Of a DNA stretch of 64,000 nucleotides, positions 24,791 through 33,695 are shown in pieces. The stretch lies in the NCBI GenBank assembly GCA_965227805.1, contig CBDDGJ010000003.1, forward strand, positions 868,001 through 932,000, in the 5' to 3' direction. The notes under the pieces were generated by a model. It saw only the letters and a program-made list of their open reading frames with translations. It did not search any database and was not told where the DNA came from. The first letter of the stretch is position 1. Each line of letters starts with the position of its first letter. The translations under genes and the position numbers were made by a program. The DNA comes from CBDDGJ01 sp965227805 (GTDB lineage: Bacteria; Pseudomonadota; Alphaproteobacteria; RS24).

Positions 24791-25996
24791 ATGGCGGATA
24801 TTTTGGTTATTGGTGCAGGCGGTGTCGGCTCTGTCGCTGTGCATAAAATGGCAATGTTATCGGATTATTTTGCTAACATCACGCTTGCCAGCAGGCGTTT
24901 GGAACCTTGCGCTGCGATTGCCCGTTCTGTGCAGCAACGGCTGGGGGTGCATATCAATCTCGCGCAAATTGATGCAGATGATACAGCCCAAACCATCAGG
25001 CTGATCGAAAAAACCAAGCCCGATTTGGTGGTTAATCTGGCATTGCCTTATCAGGATTTGGCGATTATGGAGGCATGTTTGGCCACAGGGGTGGATTATC
25101 TCGACACCGCTAATTATGAACCGCGCGACGAGGCAAAATTCGAATATCATTGGCAATGGGCCTATCGCGATAAGTTTCGTGATAAGGGCATAATGGCACT
25201 ATTGGGGGCAGGCTTCGACCCGGGCGTAACCAATATTTTCACCGCCTATACGAAAAAGCACCTTATTGATACGCCAGAATATTTGGATATTCTCGATTGC
25301 AATGGCGGGGATCACGGCCAGCATTTTGCTACAAATTTTAATCCGGAGATCAATATTCGGGAAGTCACCGCACCGGCGCGGCATTGGGAAAATGGCGCAT
25401 GGGTGGAAACGCCTGCCCTTTCAACCAAACGGCAATTTACATTTCCACAAATTGGCAACCGCGCAATGTATCTTATGTATCACGAAGAACTCGAATCGCT
25501 TACGCAAAACTTTCCCGAATTTAAGCGCGCCCGCTTTTGGATGACCTTTGGTGATGCGTATCTAACTCATTTGAATGTTTTGCAGAATATCGGCATGACC
25601 TCCATCACGCCAGTGCTTTATGAAGGCCGCGAGATTATCCCCTTACAATTTCTAAAAGCCATATTGCCCGACCCGCGCGATTTGGGGAAGTCAACCACAG
25701 GGAAAACCTGTATCGGCACAATCATTAGCGGCACGCAGCAAGGCCGTCCGCGCACAATTTACCTTTATAATATTTGCGACCATGAAGCCTGTTTCAAAGA
25801 AATGGGTGCGCAAGCCGTGAGCTATACAACCGGCGTGCCGGCGGCCATTGGGGCGGCCTTAATGGTAAGCAAACAATGGCATCGCGCCGGGGTTTATAAT
25901 GTAGAAGAATTTGACCCCGACCCATTTATGGATATGCTTATGCGCGAAGGTTTGGCGTGGCACTATGAAGACTTGCCGCAGCATCCGGATATATGA
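24791..25996 (+). CDS. Carboxyspermidine (carboxynorspermidine) dehydrogenase
   Basis: The 401-residue protein belongs to the saccharopine dehydrogenase-like family: ILVIGAGGVGSVAVHKM at residues 4-20 is the NADP-binding Rossmann motif, and DTANYEPRDEAKFEYHWQWAY and GAGFDPGVTNIFTAY follow in the order known from carboxynorspermidine synthases. The enzyme condenses aspartate semialdehyde with putrescine (or diaminopropane) and reduces the imine to carboxyspermidine (or carboxynorspermidine). Its neighbours are speA, nspC and speB on the same strand with short gaps. Because speA/speB yield putrescine, spermidine is the more likely end product; norspermidine cannot be excluded from sequence. Confidence 0.88.
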   Translation: MADILVIGAGGVGSVAVHKMAMLSDYFANITLASRRLEPCAAIARSVQQRLGVHINLAQIDADDTAQTIRLIEKTKPDLVVNLALPYQDLAIMEACLATGVDYLDTANYEPRDEAKFEYHWQWAYRDKFRDKGIMALLGAGFDPGVTNIFTAYTKKHLIDTPEYLDILDCNGGDHGQHFATNFNPEINIREVTAPARHWENGAWVETPALSTKRQFTFPQIGNRAMYLMYHEELESLTQNFPEFKRARFWMTFGDAYLTHLNVLQNIGMTSITPVLYEGREIIPLQFLKAILPDPRDLGKSTTGKTCIGTIISGTQQGRPRTIYLYNICDHEACFKEMGAQAVSYTTGVPAAIGAALMVSKQWHRAGVYNVEEFDPDPFMDMLMREGLAWHYEDLPQHPDI

Positions 25997-26018
25997 GCGA
26001 GCCAAAGGAATACTGACG

Positions 26019-27179
26019 ATGATGCCCACACAATCGAGCAGTGCCAGAGCTTTCGCGCAATTTGATTTGACGCGTGTGCCATCGCCTTGTTTTGTGATTG
26101 ATGAAATGGCTTTGCGCCATAATTTGGAGATATTGCAGGATATTGCCACGCAATCGGGCGCGCATATTCTGGCGGCGCTTAAGGCGTGTTCTATGTGGTC
26201 GCTTGCCCCCATTATTGCCGACTATCTGCAGGGCACATGTGCCTCGGGCTTGTGGGAAGCACAATTAGCCAGACGCTATTATAGCGGCACGCTTAGCACC
26301 TATGCCCCCGCCTTTAAGGCGTCAGAGGCAGAAGCGATAGCGCAGCTTTCCGACCATATGATTTTCAACGCACCTGCACAATTACACAGCTATAGCCAGT
26401 TTCGCACACATAATATGATACAGGCAGGTTTACGAATTAACCCGCAATATTCGACTGTTGAGATTGAAAAATATGACCCTTGTGCGGTGTCATCGCGTTT
26501 GGGCTGGCCGGTTGACCGCCTGGAAGAGATCGATCTTGCCATGATTGACGGCCTGCACATGCATATATTATGCGAGCAGGATTTCGCACCCCTCTTGCAA
26601 GGGTTTACGCATATCGCGCCGGCGCTTGAGCGCGTAAAGGGCAAGCTGGACTGGTTTAATTTTGGCGGCGGGCATTTGCTCACGCGGCCGGATTATCAGC
26701 GCGAAGAGCTGATTGCTTTTTTACGCCGCGTGCAAAGCGAATTTTCCTTTCAGGCTCTTTTGGAACCCGGCATGGCGGTGGTGTATGATACGGGTATTCT
26801 TGTGGGTGAGGTTTTGGATATTTTGCCGCTCAAAACCCCTACGGCTATTTTGGATATTTCGCCTGCCTGTCATATGCCCGATGTGCTGGAAGCACCTTAT
26901 CGCCCCGCTTTGTTGGACGAGGCGATAAGCGGCACACAGGTCGCCTTGGGCGGGCCAAGCTGTTTGGCCGGCGATATGATTGGCACATATCAGTTTGCCA
27001 CATTGCCCGAAGCGGGCAGCCGCCTTGCCTTTTTGGATCAGGCACATTATTCTATGGTGCGGATGACAAGTTTTAACGGTGTCAAATTACCGGCCATTGC
27101 ATTATGGAATAGCGAAACGGATGCGTTGCAGCTTATGCGTGAATTTGACTTTTCTGATTTTGCAGGCCGCTTGTCATGA
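26019..27179 (+). CDS. nspC: Carboxyspermidine/carboxynorspermidine decarboxylase
   Basis: I start at the ATG at 26019, with AAAGGAA upstream, although the frame is open from 25911; this gives 386 residues, the family length. The fold-type III PLP enzyme shows the lysine in LAALKACSMW near residue 45, SRLGWP, a Gly-rich FNFGGGH phosphate site, and LEPGMAVVYD. NspC removes the carboxyl group made by the previous enzyme, giving spermidine or norspermidine. Its stop overlaps the agmatinase start (ATGA at 27176), so the two are translationally coupled. Confidence 0.92.
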   Translation: MMPTQSSSARAFAQFDLTRVPSPCFVIDEMALRHNLEILQDIATQSGAHILAALKACSMWSLAPIIADYLQGTCASGLWEAQLARRYYSGTLSTYAPAFKASEAEAIAQLSDHMIFNAPAQLHSYSQFRTHNMIQAGLRINPQYSTVEIEKYDPCAVSSRLGWPVDRLEEIDLAMIDGLHMHILCEQDFAPLLQGFTHIAPALERVKGKLDWFNFGGGHLLTRPDYQREELIAFLRRVQSEFSFQALLEPGMAVVYDTGILVGEVLDILPLKTPTAILDISPACHMPDVLEAPYRPALLDEAISGTQVALGGPSCLAGDMIGTYQFATLPEAGSRLAFLDQAHYSMVRMTSFNGVKLPAIALWNSETDALQLMREFDFSDFAGRLS

Positions 27180-28048
27180 GCAAAACCGAAACCCAATTTT
27201 TAGGTGAAGAATTAGCCCCGCATGAAAATGAGGCAGAAACGGCTTTATTTCATGTTCTGCCTTGTGGGTTGGAAAAAACCGTATCTTATGGCAGCGGCAC
27301 AGCCCGGGGGCCTGCCGCCATAATTGCCGCCAGCCATCAATTAGAGCGGTTTATTGCAGGGGGTGAACCTTGTGCCGCAGGTATCTTTACCCATGCACCA
27401 ATAGAGTGCGACCAAACGAGCGAAGCGGTAATGGCGCAGTTACGCACACAAAGCCGCATCATTTCGCAAAGCGGCAAAATTCCGATAACATTAGGTGGCG
27501 AGCATAGCCTGTCTTACGGCGCGGTGATGGGGGTTGCCGATGCGCTGGAGGCAGATATTGGTATTATTCATATTGATGCCCATGCCGATTTTCGTGTTGC
27601 CTATCAGGGGCATAAACATAGCCATGCCAGTGTGATGCATTTGCTTGCACAAGAAGGTTTTGCAATGTGTAGTTTTGGGGTGCGGGCACTTTCGCGTGCT
27701 GAAGATGCGGCACGGCGCGCGCATGGCGTTATTTTTTATGATGCCGCCGAACTTGTGCGCGATACAATAAGTTGTATAGAGTTACCGGCAGATTTTCCGC
27801 ATAATCTTTATATTAGTTTTGACCTTGATGGTCTTGATCCTTCTATTTTACCGGCCACGGGCACACCTGTGCCGGGTGGTTTGGGGTTTTATCAGGCTTT
27901 GGATCTGGTGGCCTCTACATTACGCGGGCGCCAATGTGTGGGCATGGATATTGTAGAGCTTGCTCCGCAGGCGGCACATCGTGCCAGTGACTTTACCGCC
28001 GCCATGATTACCTACCACCTTATGGCACTTGCGCTTAAGCGCAATTAG
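27176..28048 (+). CDS. speB: Agmatinase
   Basis: SpeB hydrolyses agmatine to putrescine and urea with a binuclear manganese centre. The ureohydrolase metal motifs are in place: GGEHSLSYG, then HIDAHADFR, then SFDLDGLDPSILPATGTPVPGG, with His and Asp ligands at the expected spacing in a 290-residue protein. The start overlaps nspC by four bases. It supplies putrescine to the two enzymes encoded just upstream, although it is last in the operon. The end of the gene contains the near-palindrome TTGCGCTTAAGCGCAA but no T run follows. Confidence 0.93.
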   Translation: MSKTETQFLGEELAPHENEAETALFHVLPCGLEKTVSYGSGTARGPAAIIAASHQLERFIAGGEPCAAGIFTHAPIECDQTSEAVMAQLRTQSRIISQSGKIPITLGGEHSLSYGAVMGVADALEADIGIIHIDAHADFRVAYQGHKHSHASVMHLLAQEGFAMCSFGVRALSRAEDAARRAHGVIFYDAAELVRDTISCIELPADFPHNLYISFDLDGLDPSILPATGTPVPGGLGFYQALDLVASTLRGRQCVGMDIVELAPQAAHRASDFTAAMITYHLMALALKRN

Positions 28049-28100
28049 CTTGCGGGCACATAAAAACACATTTTTATTGGGCACTACATATTTATTTTAC

Positions 28101-28185
28101 GCTACACATTCGCTGGCGCGAATGGTCGCTTGACCCATACTGCACGCGGAACGCGCTCTTTTTCTTTTCTGCTGCGGGCGCGCCC
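28101..28185 (+). repeat. R repeat, copy 1
   Basis: GCTACAC leads into the hairpin ATTCGC-TGGC-GCGAAT (28108-28123). About 25 bases later CACGCGGAACGCG is followed by CTCTTTTTCTTTTCT and CTGCTGCG. The same order of parts is seen at 28372 and 53446. Confidence 0.65.
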
Positions 28186-28221
28186 ATGGGGCGTCCCTAT
28201 ATAACGCAAACATGGGCGCGC
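28178..28221. repeat. 11-bp inverted repeat
   Basis: GCGCGCCCATG (28178-28188) is the exact complement of CATGGGCGCGC (28211-28221), with 22 bases between. It would form a strong GC-rich stem in RNA. There is no T run after it, so it is not a classic terminator. Confidence 0.7.
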
Positions 28222-28261
28222 TTTATTTTTGGGCACTACACATTGCATTTTTGTTTATCGC

Positions 28262-28353
28262 GCGATTGCTTACCGATTCATAGCAAGCACCCGCCACCCA
28301 TCACAGTCCTAGCCTAACTACACACTTTCACGCCGCCGCGCGGGCGCAAATGA
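28262..28353 (+). repeat. S repeat, copy 1
   Basis: About 92 bases containing AGCACCCGCCACC and TCACAGTCCTAGCCTAACT, and ending in CGGGCGCAAATGAC. The second copy lies at 28499-28590, 237 bp further on, with roughly ten differences by eye. Confidence 0.75.
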
Positions 28354-28371
28354 CGTGCTTTCTTTTTGGGT

Positions 28372-28446
28372 GCTACACATTCCTGACGGAATGACGCACC
28401 TATCCCAAAACCCGCGAACAAGCTCTTTCTCTTTTCTGTTGCAGCA
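28372..28446 (+). repeat. R repeat, copy 2
   Basis: GCTACAC is followed by the hairpin ATTCC-TGAC-GGAAT (28379-28392), then CCCGCGAAC, CTCTTTCTCTTTTCT and GTTGCAGC. The stem sequence differs from copy 1 at paired positions and still pairs. Confidence 0.65.
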
Positions 28447-28498
28447 AAACAAGCACTCGTGCGAATGTGCGCTTAACCCCCCTCTTTATTTTATCATG

Positions 28499-28590
28499 CG
28501 ATTGCCTACCGACTCATAGCGAGCACCCGCCACCAATCACAGTCCTAGCCTAACTGCACGCTCTCACACAGCCGCACGGGCGCAAATGAC
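28499..28590 (+). repeat. S repeat, copy 2
   Basis: This matches 28262-28353, including the blocks AGCACCCGCCACC, TCACAGTCCTAGCCTAACT and CGGGCGCAAATGAC. With the R copies it makes a composite unit of about 240 bp repeated in tandem. Confidence 0.75.
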
Positions 28591-28752
28591 ACACCTATTT
28601 CGGCGGAAAAGTTAAACATTAAGTTTTTACGTCTGTCTTATGCCGACCTGAAGCAGCGGCGCGTGTTTTGAATATTATTTTATGCTTCAAGCGTGCTATT
28701 CTAATAAAAAGACTTGCACTTATTGCTTTTTCATGCTTTCCTGATTTTTAAC

Positions 28753-28773
28753 TTATACTCATTTTGAGCATAA
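28753..28773 (+). promoter_or_regulatory. Inverted repeat ahead of nadA, possible operator
   Basis: TTATACTCA (28753-28761) and TGAGCATAA (28765-28773) form a nine-base inverted repeat with one mismatch and a three-base spacer, 31 bases before the nadA start. It contains TATACT (28754-28759), which could be the -10 element, so a bound repressor would block transcription. The regulator is unknown; NAD genes of alphaproteobacteria are often controlled by NadQ or NrtR. Confidence 0.5.
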
Positions 28774-28803
28774 ATAGATTAACATGAATCATAAAGGCGA
28801 AAT

Positions 28804-29883
28804 ATGAGCGAGCAGACGCACCCCCATCTCCACCCCCATAGCCATATGCCAGAGCGGGCAGAGGCGATATTACAGGCGATGGATATACAATATAGCCCTG
28901 CTCTGGAACGCGAAATGCATCCGCTTTATGCGCGCGTGCAAGACACGGTTCCGCCGGTTGAATGGCCATTTTTTGCCCCGCTGATTAAAGCAATCAATCA
29001 GCTCAAGCAGGAAAAAAATGCGATTATTCTGGCGCATAATTATCAAACGCCAGAAATTTTTCATTGCGTAGCCGATATTGTGGGCGATAGCTTGAAACTG
29101 GCTGTTGAGGCGGAAAAAGCCCAAGGCGACATAATTGTGCAATGCGGCGTGCATTTTATGGCAGAGACGTCCAAATTGCTTAATCCGGCAAAGAAAGTGC
29201 TTATTCCGGATATGGCAGCGGGATGCTCTTTGGCCGAGTCGATAACGGGGGCAGATGTGCGTGCCTTGCGCGAAGCCTATCCCAATGTTCCCATCGTCAC
29301 CTATGTTAATACATCTGCCGAGGTGAAGGCAGAAAGCGATATATGCTGCACCTCTTCCAATGCGGTGAAAATTGTCAATGCTGCAGCGCGAGATAGCGGG
29401 TCTAACCGCGTTTTATGTATTCCGGACGAGTTTCTGGCGCGCAATGTGGCCAATGAAACCGATATAGACATTATCGCCTGGAAAGGCCGCTGCGAAGTGC
29501 ATGAACTGTTTCATGCAGATGATTTGAACGCCTTGCGCGCGCAAGACCCAGGCCTGAAAATTATTGCACACCCCGAATGTGTGCCGGATGTTTTGGCGGC
29601 ATCCGATTTTTCCGGTTCCACCGCAGCAATGATTAAATGGGTGCAAGATAATCAACCCCAACGCGTGGCGATGGTAACGGAATGTTCGATGAGCGATAAT
29701 ATTCAGGCGGAAAATCCAAATGTAAAATTTATCCGCGCGTGTAATATTTGCCCGCATATGAAACGCATCACCCTGCCCAAAATTCTTGAGGCACTTGTGC
29801 ATGAGCGCGAAGAAATTTTGATTGAACCGCATCTTGCCCGGCGCGCGCGCCGCGCTGTAGATCGCATGATTGCCTTGAGCTAG
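28804..29883 (+). CDS. nadA: Quinolinate synthase
   Basis: NadA condenses iminoaspartate with dihydroxyacetone phosphate to quinolinate, using a [4Fe-4S] cluster. Typical blocks are visible: AIILAHNYQTPEIFHCVADIVGDS (as ILAHNYQTPE and VADIVGDS), HFMAETSKLLNP, MAAGCSLAESI, SDICCTSSNA and NICPHMKRITL. The cysteines in the third, fourth and fifth blocks are candidates for the three cluster ligands. The 359-residue length is normal; the His-rich first 20 residues (HPHLHPHSHMPE) are unusual and could bind metal. It is the first gene of nadABC, preceded by AAAGGCG and the inverted repeat at 28753. Confidence 0.97.
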   Translation: MSEQTHPHLHPHSHMPERAEAILQAMDIQYSPALEREMHPLYARVQDTVPPVEWPFFAPLIKAINQLKQEKNAIILAHNYQTPEIFHCVADIVGDSLKLAVEAEKAQGDIIVQCGVHFMAETSKLLNPAKKVLIPDMAAGCSLAESITGADVRALREAYPNVPIVTYVNTSAEVKAESDICCTSSNAVKIVNAAARDSGSNRVLCIPDEFLARNVANETDIDIIAWKGRCEVHELFHADDLNALRAQDPGLKIIAHPECVPDVLAASDFSGSTAAMIKWVQDNQPQRVAMVTECSMSDNIQAENPNVKFIRACNICPHMKRITLPKILEALVHEREEILIEPHLARRARRAVDRMIALS

Positions 29884-29896
29884 GACTTTCCTGAAA

Positions 29897-31501
29897 ATGG
29901 TAACACGTGTCCCGACCTCTCTATCTGCCGGCGATGTGCTGATTATTGGCGGCGGGCTTGCAGGCCTGTTTACCGCATTAAAATTGGAAGGCCATAGCGT
30001 CACCGTGCTCATGGCGGATAAGGATCGACAAGCCACGGCAAGCGCTTCTGCACAAGGCGGGCTTGCGGCGGCTTTGGGCGCAGGGGATAGCGTTCACCAC
30101 CATGCAGATGATACGGTTAAAGCCGGTGATGGCTTGGTAGATGCCGCGCGTGCACATAGTCTGGCAAGCGAAGCGCCGGCACGGATTGAAGATTTAGCGC
30201 GTTTAGGCATTGCCTTTAATCAGGATGAAACTGGCGCATATCACTTAGGGCGCGAGGCAGCGCATAGCCATAATCGCATTATCGGGGTAAATGGCGATTG
30301 TAGCGGTAAAGCCATTATGCAAAATCTATATCAGGCCGCACAAGCCGCCGCGCATATAGATTTTCTACAAGGTTATCGCGCCTATGAATTAGCGGTTGAT
30401 GATGGCCGCATTATCGGGGTGTTTGTGCGCCCGACACATAAATATAATGCGGCGCCTGTTTTGGTGCGGGCGCCGCATATTGTGCTGGCCACGGGCGGGG
30501 TGGGGCATCTTTATGCCACAACGACCAATCCACCTTTTGCCAATGGTGAGGCTTTGGCCATGGCGGCGCGGGCGGGTGCCGGCTTATCCGATATGGAATT
30601 TGTGCAATTTCACCCTACAGCATTTTGTGCGCCAGAGCTTGACCCCGCGCCCCTCGCCACCGAAGCCTTGCGCGGTGAAGGGGCATGGCTGGTGAATAAA
30701 TTTGGGGAACGCTTTATGCCACAGCATCACCCCCATGCCGAGCTTGCGCCGCGCGATAGTGTGGCACGCGCCGTATTTAGAGAGCGACAAAGAACCGGCT
30801 TTGTCGGTTTGGATATGCGCGGGGATGGCACGACAGGTTTAGCGGAAAATCTGCCCACGCGCTTTCCTACGGTTTATAATAGTGCGCTGCGTTTGGGAAT
30901 TGACCCGCGCCATGCGCCGATACCCGTTGCACCAGCGGCGCATTACCATATGGGCGGGGTTACGACCACGGCTTATGGGCGCACAAATATAGCGGGACTT
31001 TGGGCATGTGGTGAAGTTGCCTCCACAGGTGTGCATGGGGCTAATCGTTTGGCGTCTAATTCTCTGGTTGAGGCGTTGGTTTTCGGGGCGCGCATTGCTG
31101 CGGATATAAAGGGATGTCTTGCGCCCCCACATAAAAATCCGGCGATAATGCCGAGATTAACCGATCATAGCAATAAAGCAGATATAATGGTGCGGTTACG
31201 CCAGCTAATGAGTGATTATGTTGGCGTTATACGCAATGAAACAGGGCTGCATAATGCCCTATCTGAAATTGCCCGCCTGGAACAAAGTGCACGTCACCAC
31301 ATAATATGGGGTAATATATGCGCCACTGCGTTAATGATCGCGGCCTCCGCCTATATGCGACGCGAAAGTCGCGGGGCGCATTTCCGGCAGGATTATCCGC
31401 ATAAGGCAGATACCCCCGCCCATAGCACCATTACGCTTGAACAGGCATATAGGCTTGCCGAAACAGGGACGCATAAGAAAACTTTACGAGATATTGCATG
31501 A
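29897..31501 (+). CDS. nadB: L-aspartate oxidase
   Basis: NadB oxidises aspartate to iminoaspartate with FAD, feeding NadA. The N-terminal FAD motif IIGGGLAGLFTALKL starts near residue 16, SASAQGGLAAAL and REAAHSHNRI follow, and the substrate-domain motif EFVQFHPTAF and the GANRLASNSLVEALVFG block near the C-terminus complete the succinate-dehydrogenase-flavoprotein pattern. Length 534 is normal. It starts 13 bases after nadA and its stop overlaps the nadC start by four bases (ATGA). Confidence 0.97.
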   Translation: MVTRVPTSLSAGDVLIIGGGLAGLFTALKLEGHSVTVLMADKDRQATASASAQGGLAAALGAGDSVHHHADDTVKAGDGLVDAARAHSLASEAPARIEDLARLGIAFNQDETGAYHLGREAAHSHNRIIGVNGDCSGKAIMQNLYQAAQAAAHIDFLQGYRAYELAVDDGRIIGVFVRPTHKYNAAPVLVRAPHIVLATGGVGHLYATTTNPPFANGEALAMAARAGAGLSDMEFVQFHPTAFCAPELDPAPLATEALRGEGAWLVNKFGERFMPQHHPHAELAPRDSVARAVFRERQRTGFVGLDMRGDGTTGLAENLPTRFPTVYNSALRLGIDPRHAPIPVAPAAHYHMGGVTTTAYGRTNIAGLWACGEVASTGVHGANRLASNSLVEALVFGARIAADIKGCLAPPHKNPAIMPRLTDHSNKADIMVRLRQLMSDYVGVIRNETGLHNALSEIARLEQSARHHIIWGNICATALMIAASAYMRRESRGAHFRQDYPHKADTPAHSTITLEQAYRLAETGTHKKTLRDIA

Positions 31502-32355
31502 GGTCGCATATGGCTTTACCACATTTATATGTTAAGCGCCTGGTTGAAGCGGCATTACGCGAAGATTTGGGCGATGCGGGTGATATTACCGCCGTGGCCA
31601 CCATTCCGGCCCAGGCGGTTGCACGCGGTGCGATTGTCGCGCGCGAAAATGGCGTGCTGGCAGGGGCAGAATTTGCCCGTGCCGCATTTCACCATATGGA
31701 TGCATCCATAAAATGCACTATGGAAAAGCAAGATGGTGCCCCCCTAAAAGCCGGTGACGTGATTATGCATAGCGAAGGTAATGCCCGCGCGCTTGTTTCG
31801 GCAGAACGCGTTGCGCTTAATTTTTTGGGTAAATTATGCGGTATTGCAAGCCTTACGGCGCGTTATGTTGCGTGTGCCAGAGCAGGCGGGCAGGCACATA
31901 TTTGTGATACACGCAAAACCACGCCGGGCTTACGCATGGCAGAAAAATATGCCGTCCGCATGGGCGGTGGGGTTAATCATCGTTTTGGGCTTTATGATGC
32001 CATATTGATTAAAGATAATCATATTGTGAGCGCAGGCGGTGTCACCCCCGCCCTGATACAGGCACAAAAGACATGCGGTCATATGGTTGCGATTGAAATT
32101 GAAGTGGATACGCTTGCACAATTAGAAGAGGCTTTGGCGGCAGGGGCGAAGATTATTTTGCTGGATAATATGCCGCCTGCCATGTTACGCGAAGCTGTGG
32201 CTTTAACCGCAGGGCGTGCGGTTTTGGAAAGCTCTGGCCGGGTTAGCCTTGACGCGGTTACGGATATTGCCGCAAGCGGGGTTGATTATATCTCGGTCGG
32301 GCGGCTTACCCATTCTGCGCCGACACTTGATATTGGTCTGGATTTTAGCGTGTGA
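31498..32355 (+). CDS. nadC: Nicotinate-nucleotide pyrophosphorylase (carboxylating)
   Basis: NadC converts quinolinate and PRPP to nicotinate mononucleotide. The protein has REDLGDAGDIT near the N-terminus, then RKTTPGLRMAEKYAVRMGGG split across the phosphoribosyl site, NHRFGLYDAILIKDNH, and the C-terminal barrel motifs IEIEVDTL and LLDNMPP. The start at 31498 overlaps nadB; the ATG at 31510 (MALPHLY) is an alternative. Length 285 is normal. The gene runs to within two bases of the convergent icd stop, with no visible hairpin between. Confidence 0.97.
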   Translation: MRSHMALPHLYVKRLVEAALREDLGDAGDITAVATIPAQAVARGAIVARENGVLAGAEFARAAFHHMDASIKCTMEKQDGAPLKAGDVIMHSEGNARALVSAERVALNFLGKLCGIASLTARYVACARAGGQAHICDTRKTTPGLRMAEKYAVRMGGGVNHRFGLYDAILIKDNHIVSAGGVTPALIQAQKTCGHMVAIEIEVDTLAQLEEALAAGAKIILLDNMPPAMLREAVALTAGRAVLESSGRVSLDAVTDIAASGVDYISVGRLTHSAPTLDIGLDFSV

Positions 32356-32357
32356 GT

Positions 32358-33575
32358 TTAAGCGCTCATTGCTTTTTGCAAATTTTCATCCAGCTTATCT
32401 AAAAAACCTTCTGTGGTGAGCCATTTTTGTTGCGACCCGACAAGCAAGGCGAGGTCTTTGGTCATCGAACCGCTTTCCACAGTTTTTACACAAACCTGCT
32501 CCAGAGTTTCGGCAAATTGCGCTAATTGCGGATTATCATCCATGGCCGCGCGTTTGCTCAAGCCGCGCGTCCAGGCAAAAATCGAGGCAATGGAATTGGT
32601 TGACGTGTCCTCACCGCGCTGATGCGCCCGATAATGCCGTGTTACCGTGCCATGGGCGGCTTCGGCTTCAATGGTTTTACCATCCGGTGTCATAAGCACC
32701 GAAGTCATAAGCCCTAAAGAGCCAAAGCCCTGCGCCACCGTATCGGATTGCACATCCCCATCATAATTCTTACACGCCCAGATAAACTTGCCCGACCATT
32801 TCAACGCGCACGCCACCATATCATCAATCAGCCGGTGTTCATATTCAATGCCCGCCGCATCAAATTGCGCTTTGAATTCATTTTCAAACACCTCCATAAA
32901 TACATCCTTAAAGCGTCCATCATAGGCTTTCAAAATCGTATTTTTGGTAGAAAGATAAACCGGCCATTTACGGTCTAGCCCATACATCATACAGGCGCGC
33001 GCAAAGTCACGAATGGAATCATCAAGATTATACATGCTCATCGCAATTCCCGATCCCGGAAAATCGAATACATCTTGTTCAATCACCGCGCTACCATCTT
33101 CGGATTCCCATTTCACGCTAAGTTTACCTTTGCCGGGGACAATGAAATCTGTTGCACGATATTGGTCGCCAAAGGCATGGCGCCCAATAACAATCGGGTC
33201 AGTCCAGCCCGGCACGAGGCGGGGCACATTGCGGCAAATAATCGGTTCGCGAAATACAGTGCCGCCCAAAATATTACGAATGGTGCCATTGGGCGAGCGC
33301 CACATTTTTTTAAGGCCAAATTCTTCTACGCGTGTTTCATCGGGGGTGATGGTCGCACATTTTACGCCGACCCCATAATGTTTAATGGCTTCGGCTGCAT
33401 CAATGGTGATTTGATCATCCGTATCATCCCGCGCATGAATCCCCAAATCATAATATTTAAGGTCAATATCAAGGTAAGGGTGAATGAGTTTATCTTTAAT
33501 CAATTGCCAGATAATGCGCGTCATTTCGTCGCCATCCAGCTCGACAATGGGGGTTGCCACCTTAATTTTGCTCAT
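32358..33575 (-). CDS. icd: NADP-dependent isocitrate dehydrogenase, eukaryotic type
   Basis: The 405-residue protein is the homodimeric IDH of the type shared by alphaproteobacteria and mitochondria. Blocks seen are PIVELDGDEMTRIIW at the N-terminus, KCATITPDETRVEEF, WRSPNGTIRNILGGTVFREPI (isocitrate-binding SPNGT and the arginines), RHAFGDQYRATDF, and DDMVACALKW with metal-binding aspartates. EAAHGTVTRHYR follows and contacts the cofactor; the basic residues after it fit NADP rather than NAD. It makes 2-oxoglutarate and NADPH in the TCA cycle. It is a single gene facing nadC, with its promoter in 33576-33695. Confidence 0.97.
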   Translation of the reverse strand: MSKIKVATPIVELDGDEMTRIIWQLIKDKLIHPYLDIDLKYYDLGIHARDDTDDQITIDAAEAIKHYGVGVKCATITPDETRVEEFGLKKMWRSPNGTIRNILGGTVFREPIICRNVPRLVPGWTDPIVIGRHAFGDQYRATDFIVPGKGKLSVKWESEDGSAVIEQDVFDFPGSGIAMSMYNLDDSIRDFARACMMYGLDRKWPVYLSTKNTILKAYDGRFKDVFMEVFENEFKAQFDAAGIEYEHRLIDDMVACALKWSGKFIWACKNYDGDVQSDTVAQGFGSLGLMTSVLMTPDGKTIEAEAAHGTVTRHYRAHQRGEDTSTNSIASIFAWTRGLSKRAAMDDNPQLAQFAETLEQVCVKTVESGSMTKDLALLVGSQQKWLTTEGFLDKLDENLQKAMSA

Positions 33576-33695
33576 AAGCCATCCTATTTCTTATCCTAAT
33601 GCATAATTTATACCACTTATAGCAAATAGTTTACATTGATTAAAGTTTCAGATTGGCATATTTGATAGGAAATAAAGTTATAATAATATGGAAAA

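Larger units (their letters stand above)
28049..28803. repeat. Gene-free block of structured repeats between speB and nadA
   Basis: I see no gene in these 755 bases. The block is built of at least two repeat types in alternation, listed separately (R: 28101-28185 and 28372-28446; S: 28262-28353 and 28499-28590). A further degenerate R hairpin lies at 28455-28466. The phrase GGGCACTACA or GGTGCTACA preceded by T runs recurs near 28080, 28232 and 28370. The last 200 bases are AT-rich and contain the nadA control region. Confidence 0.75.

Noticed and set aside
28049..28740. rRNA or tRNA fragments in the repeat block
   Set aside because: No cloverleaf or recognisable rRNA segment could be found; only the repeats and inverted repeats described are visible.
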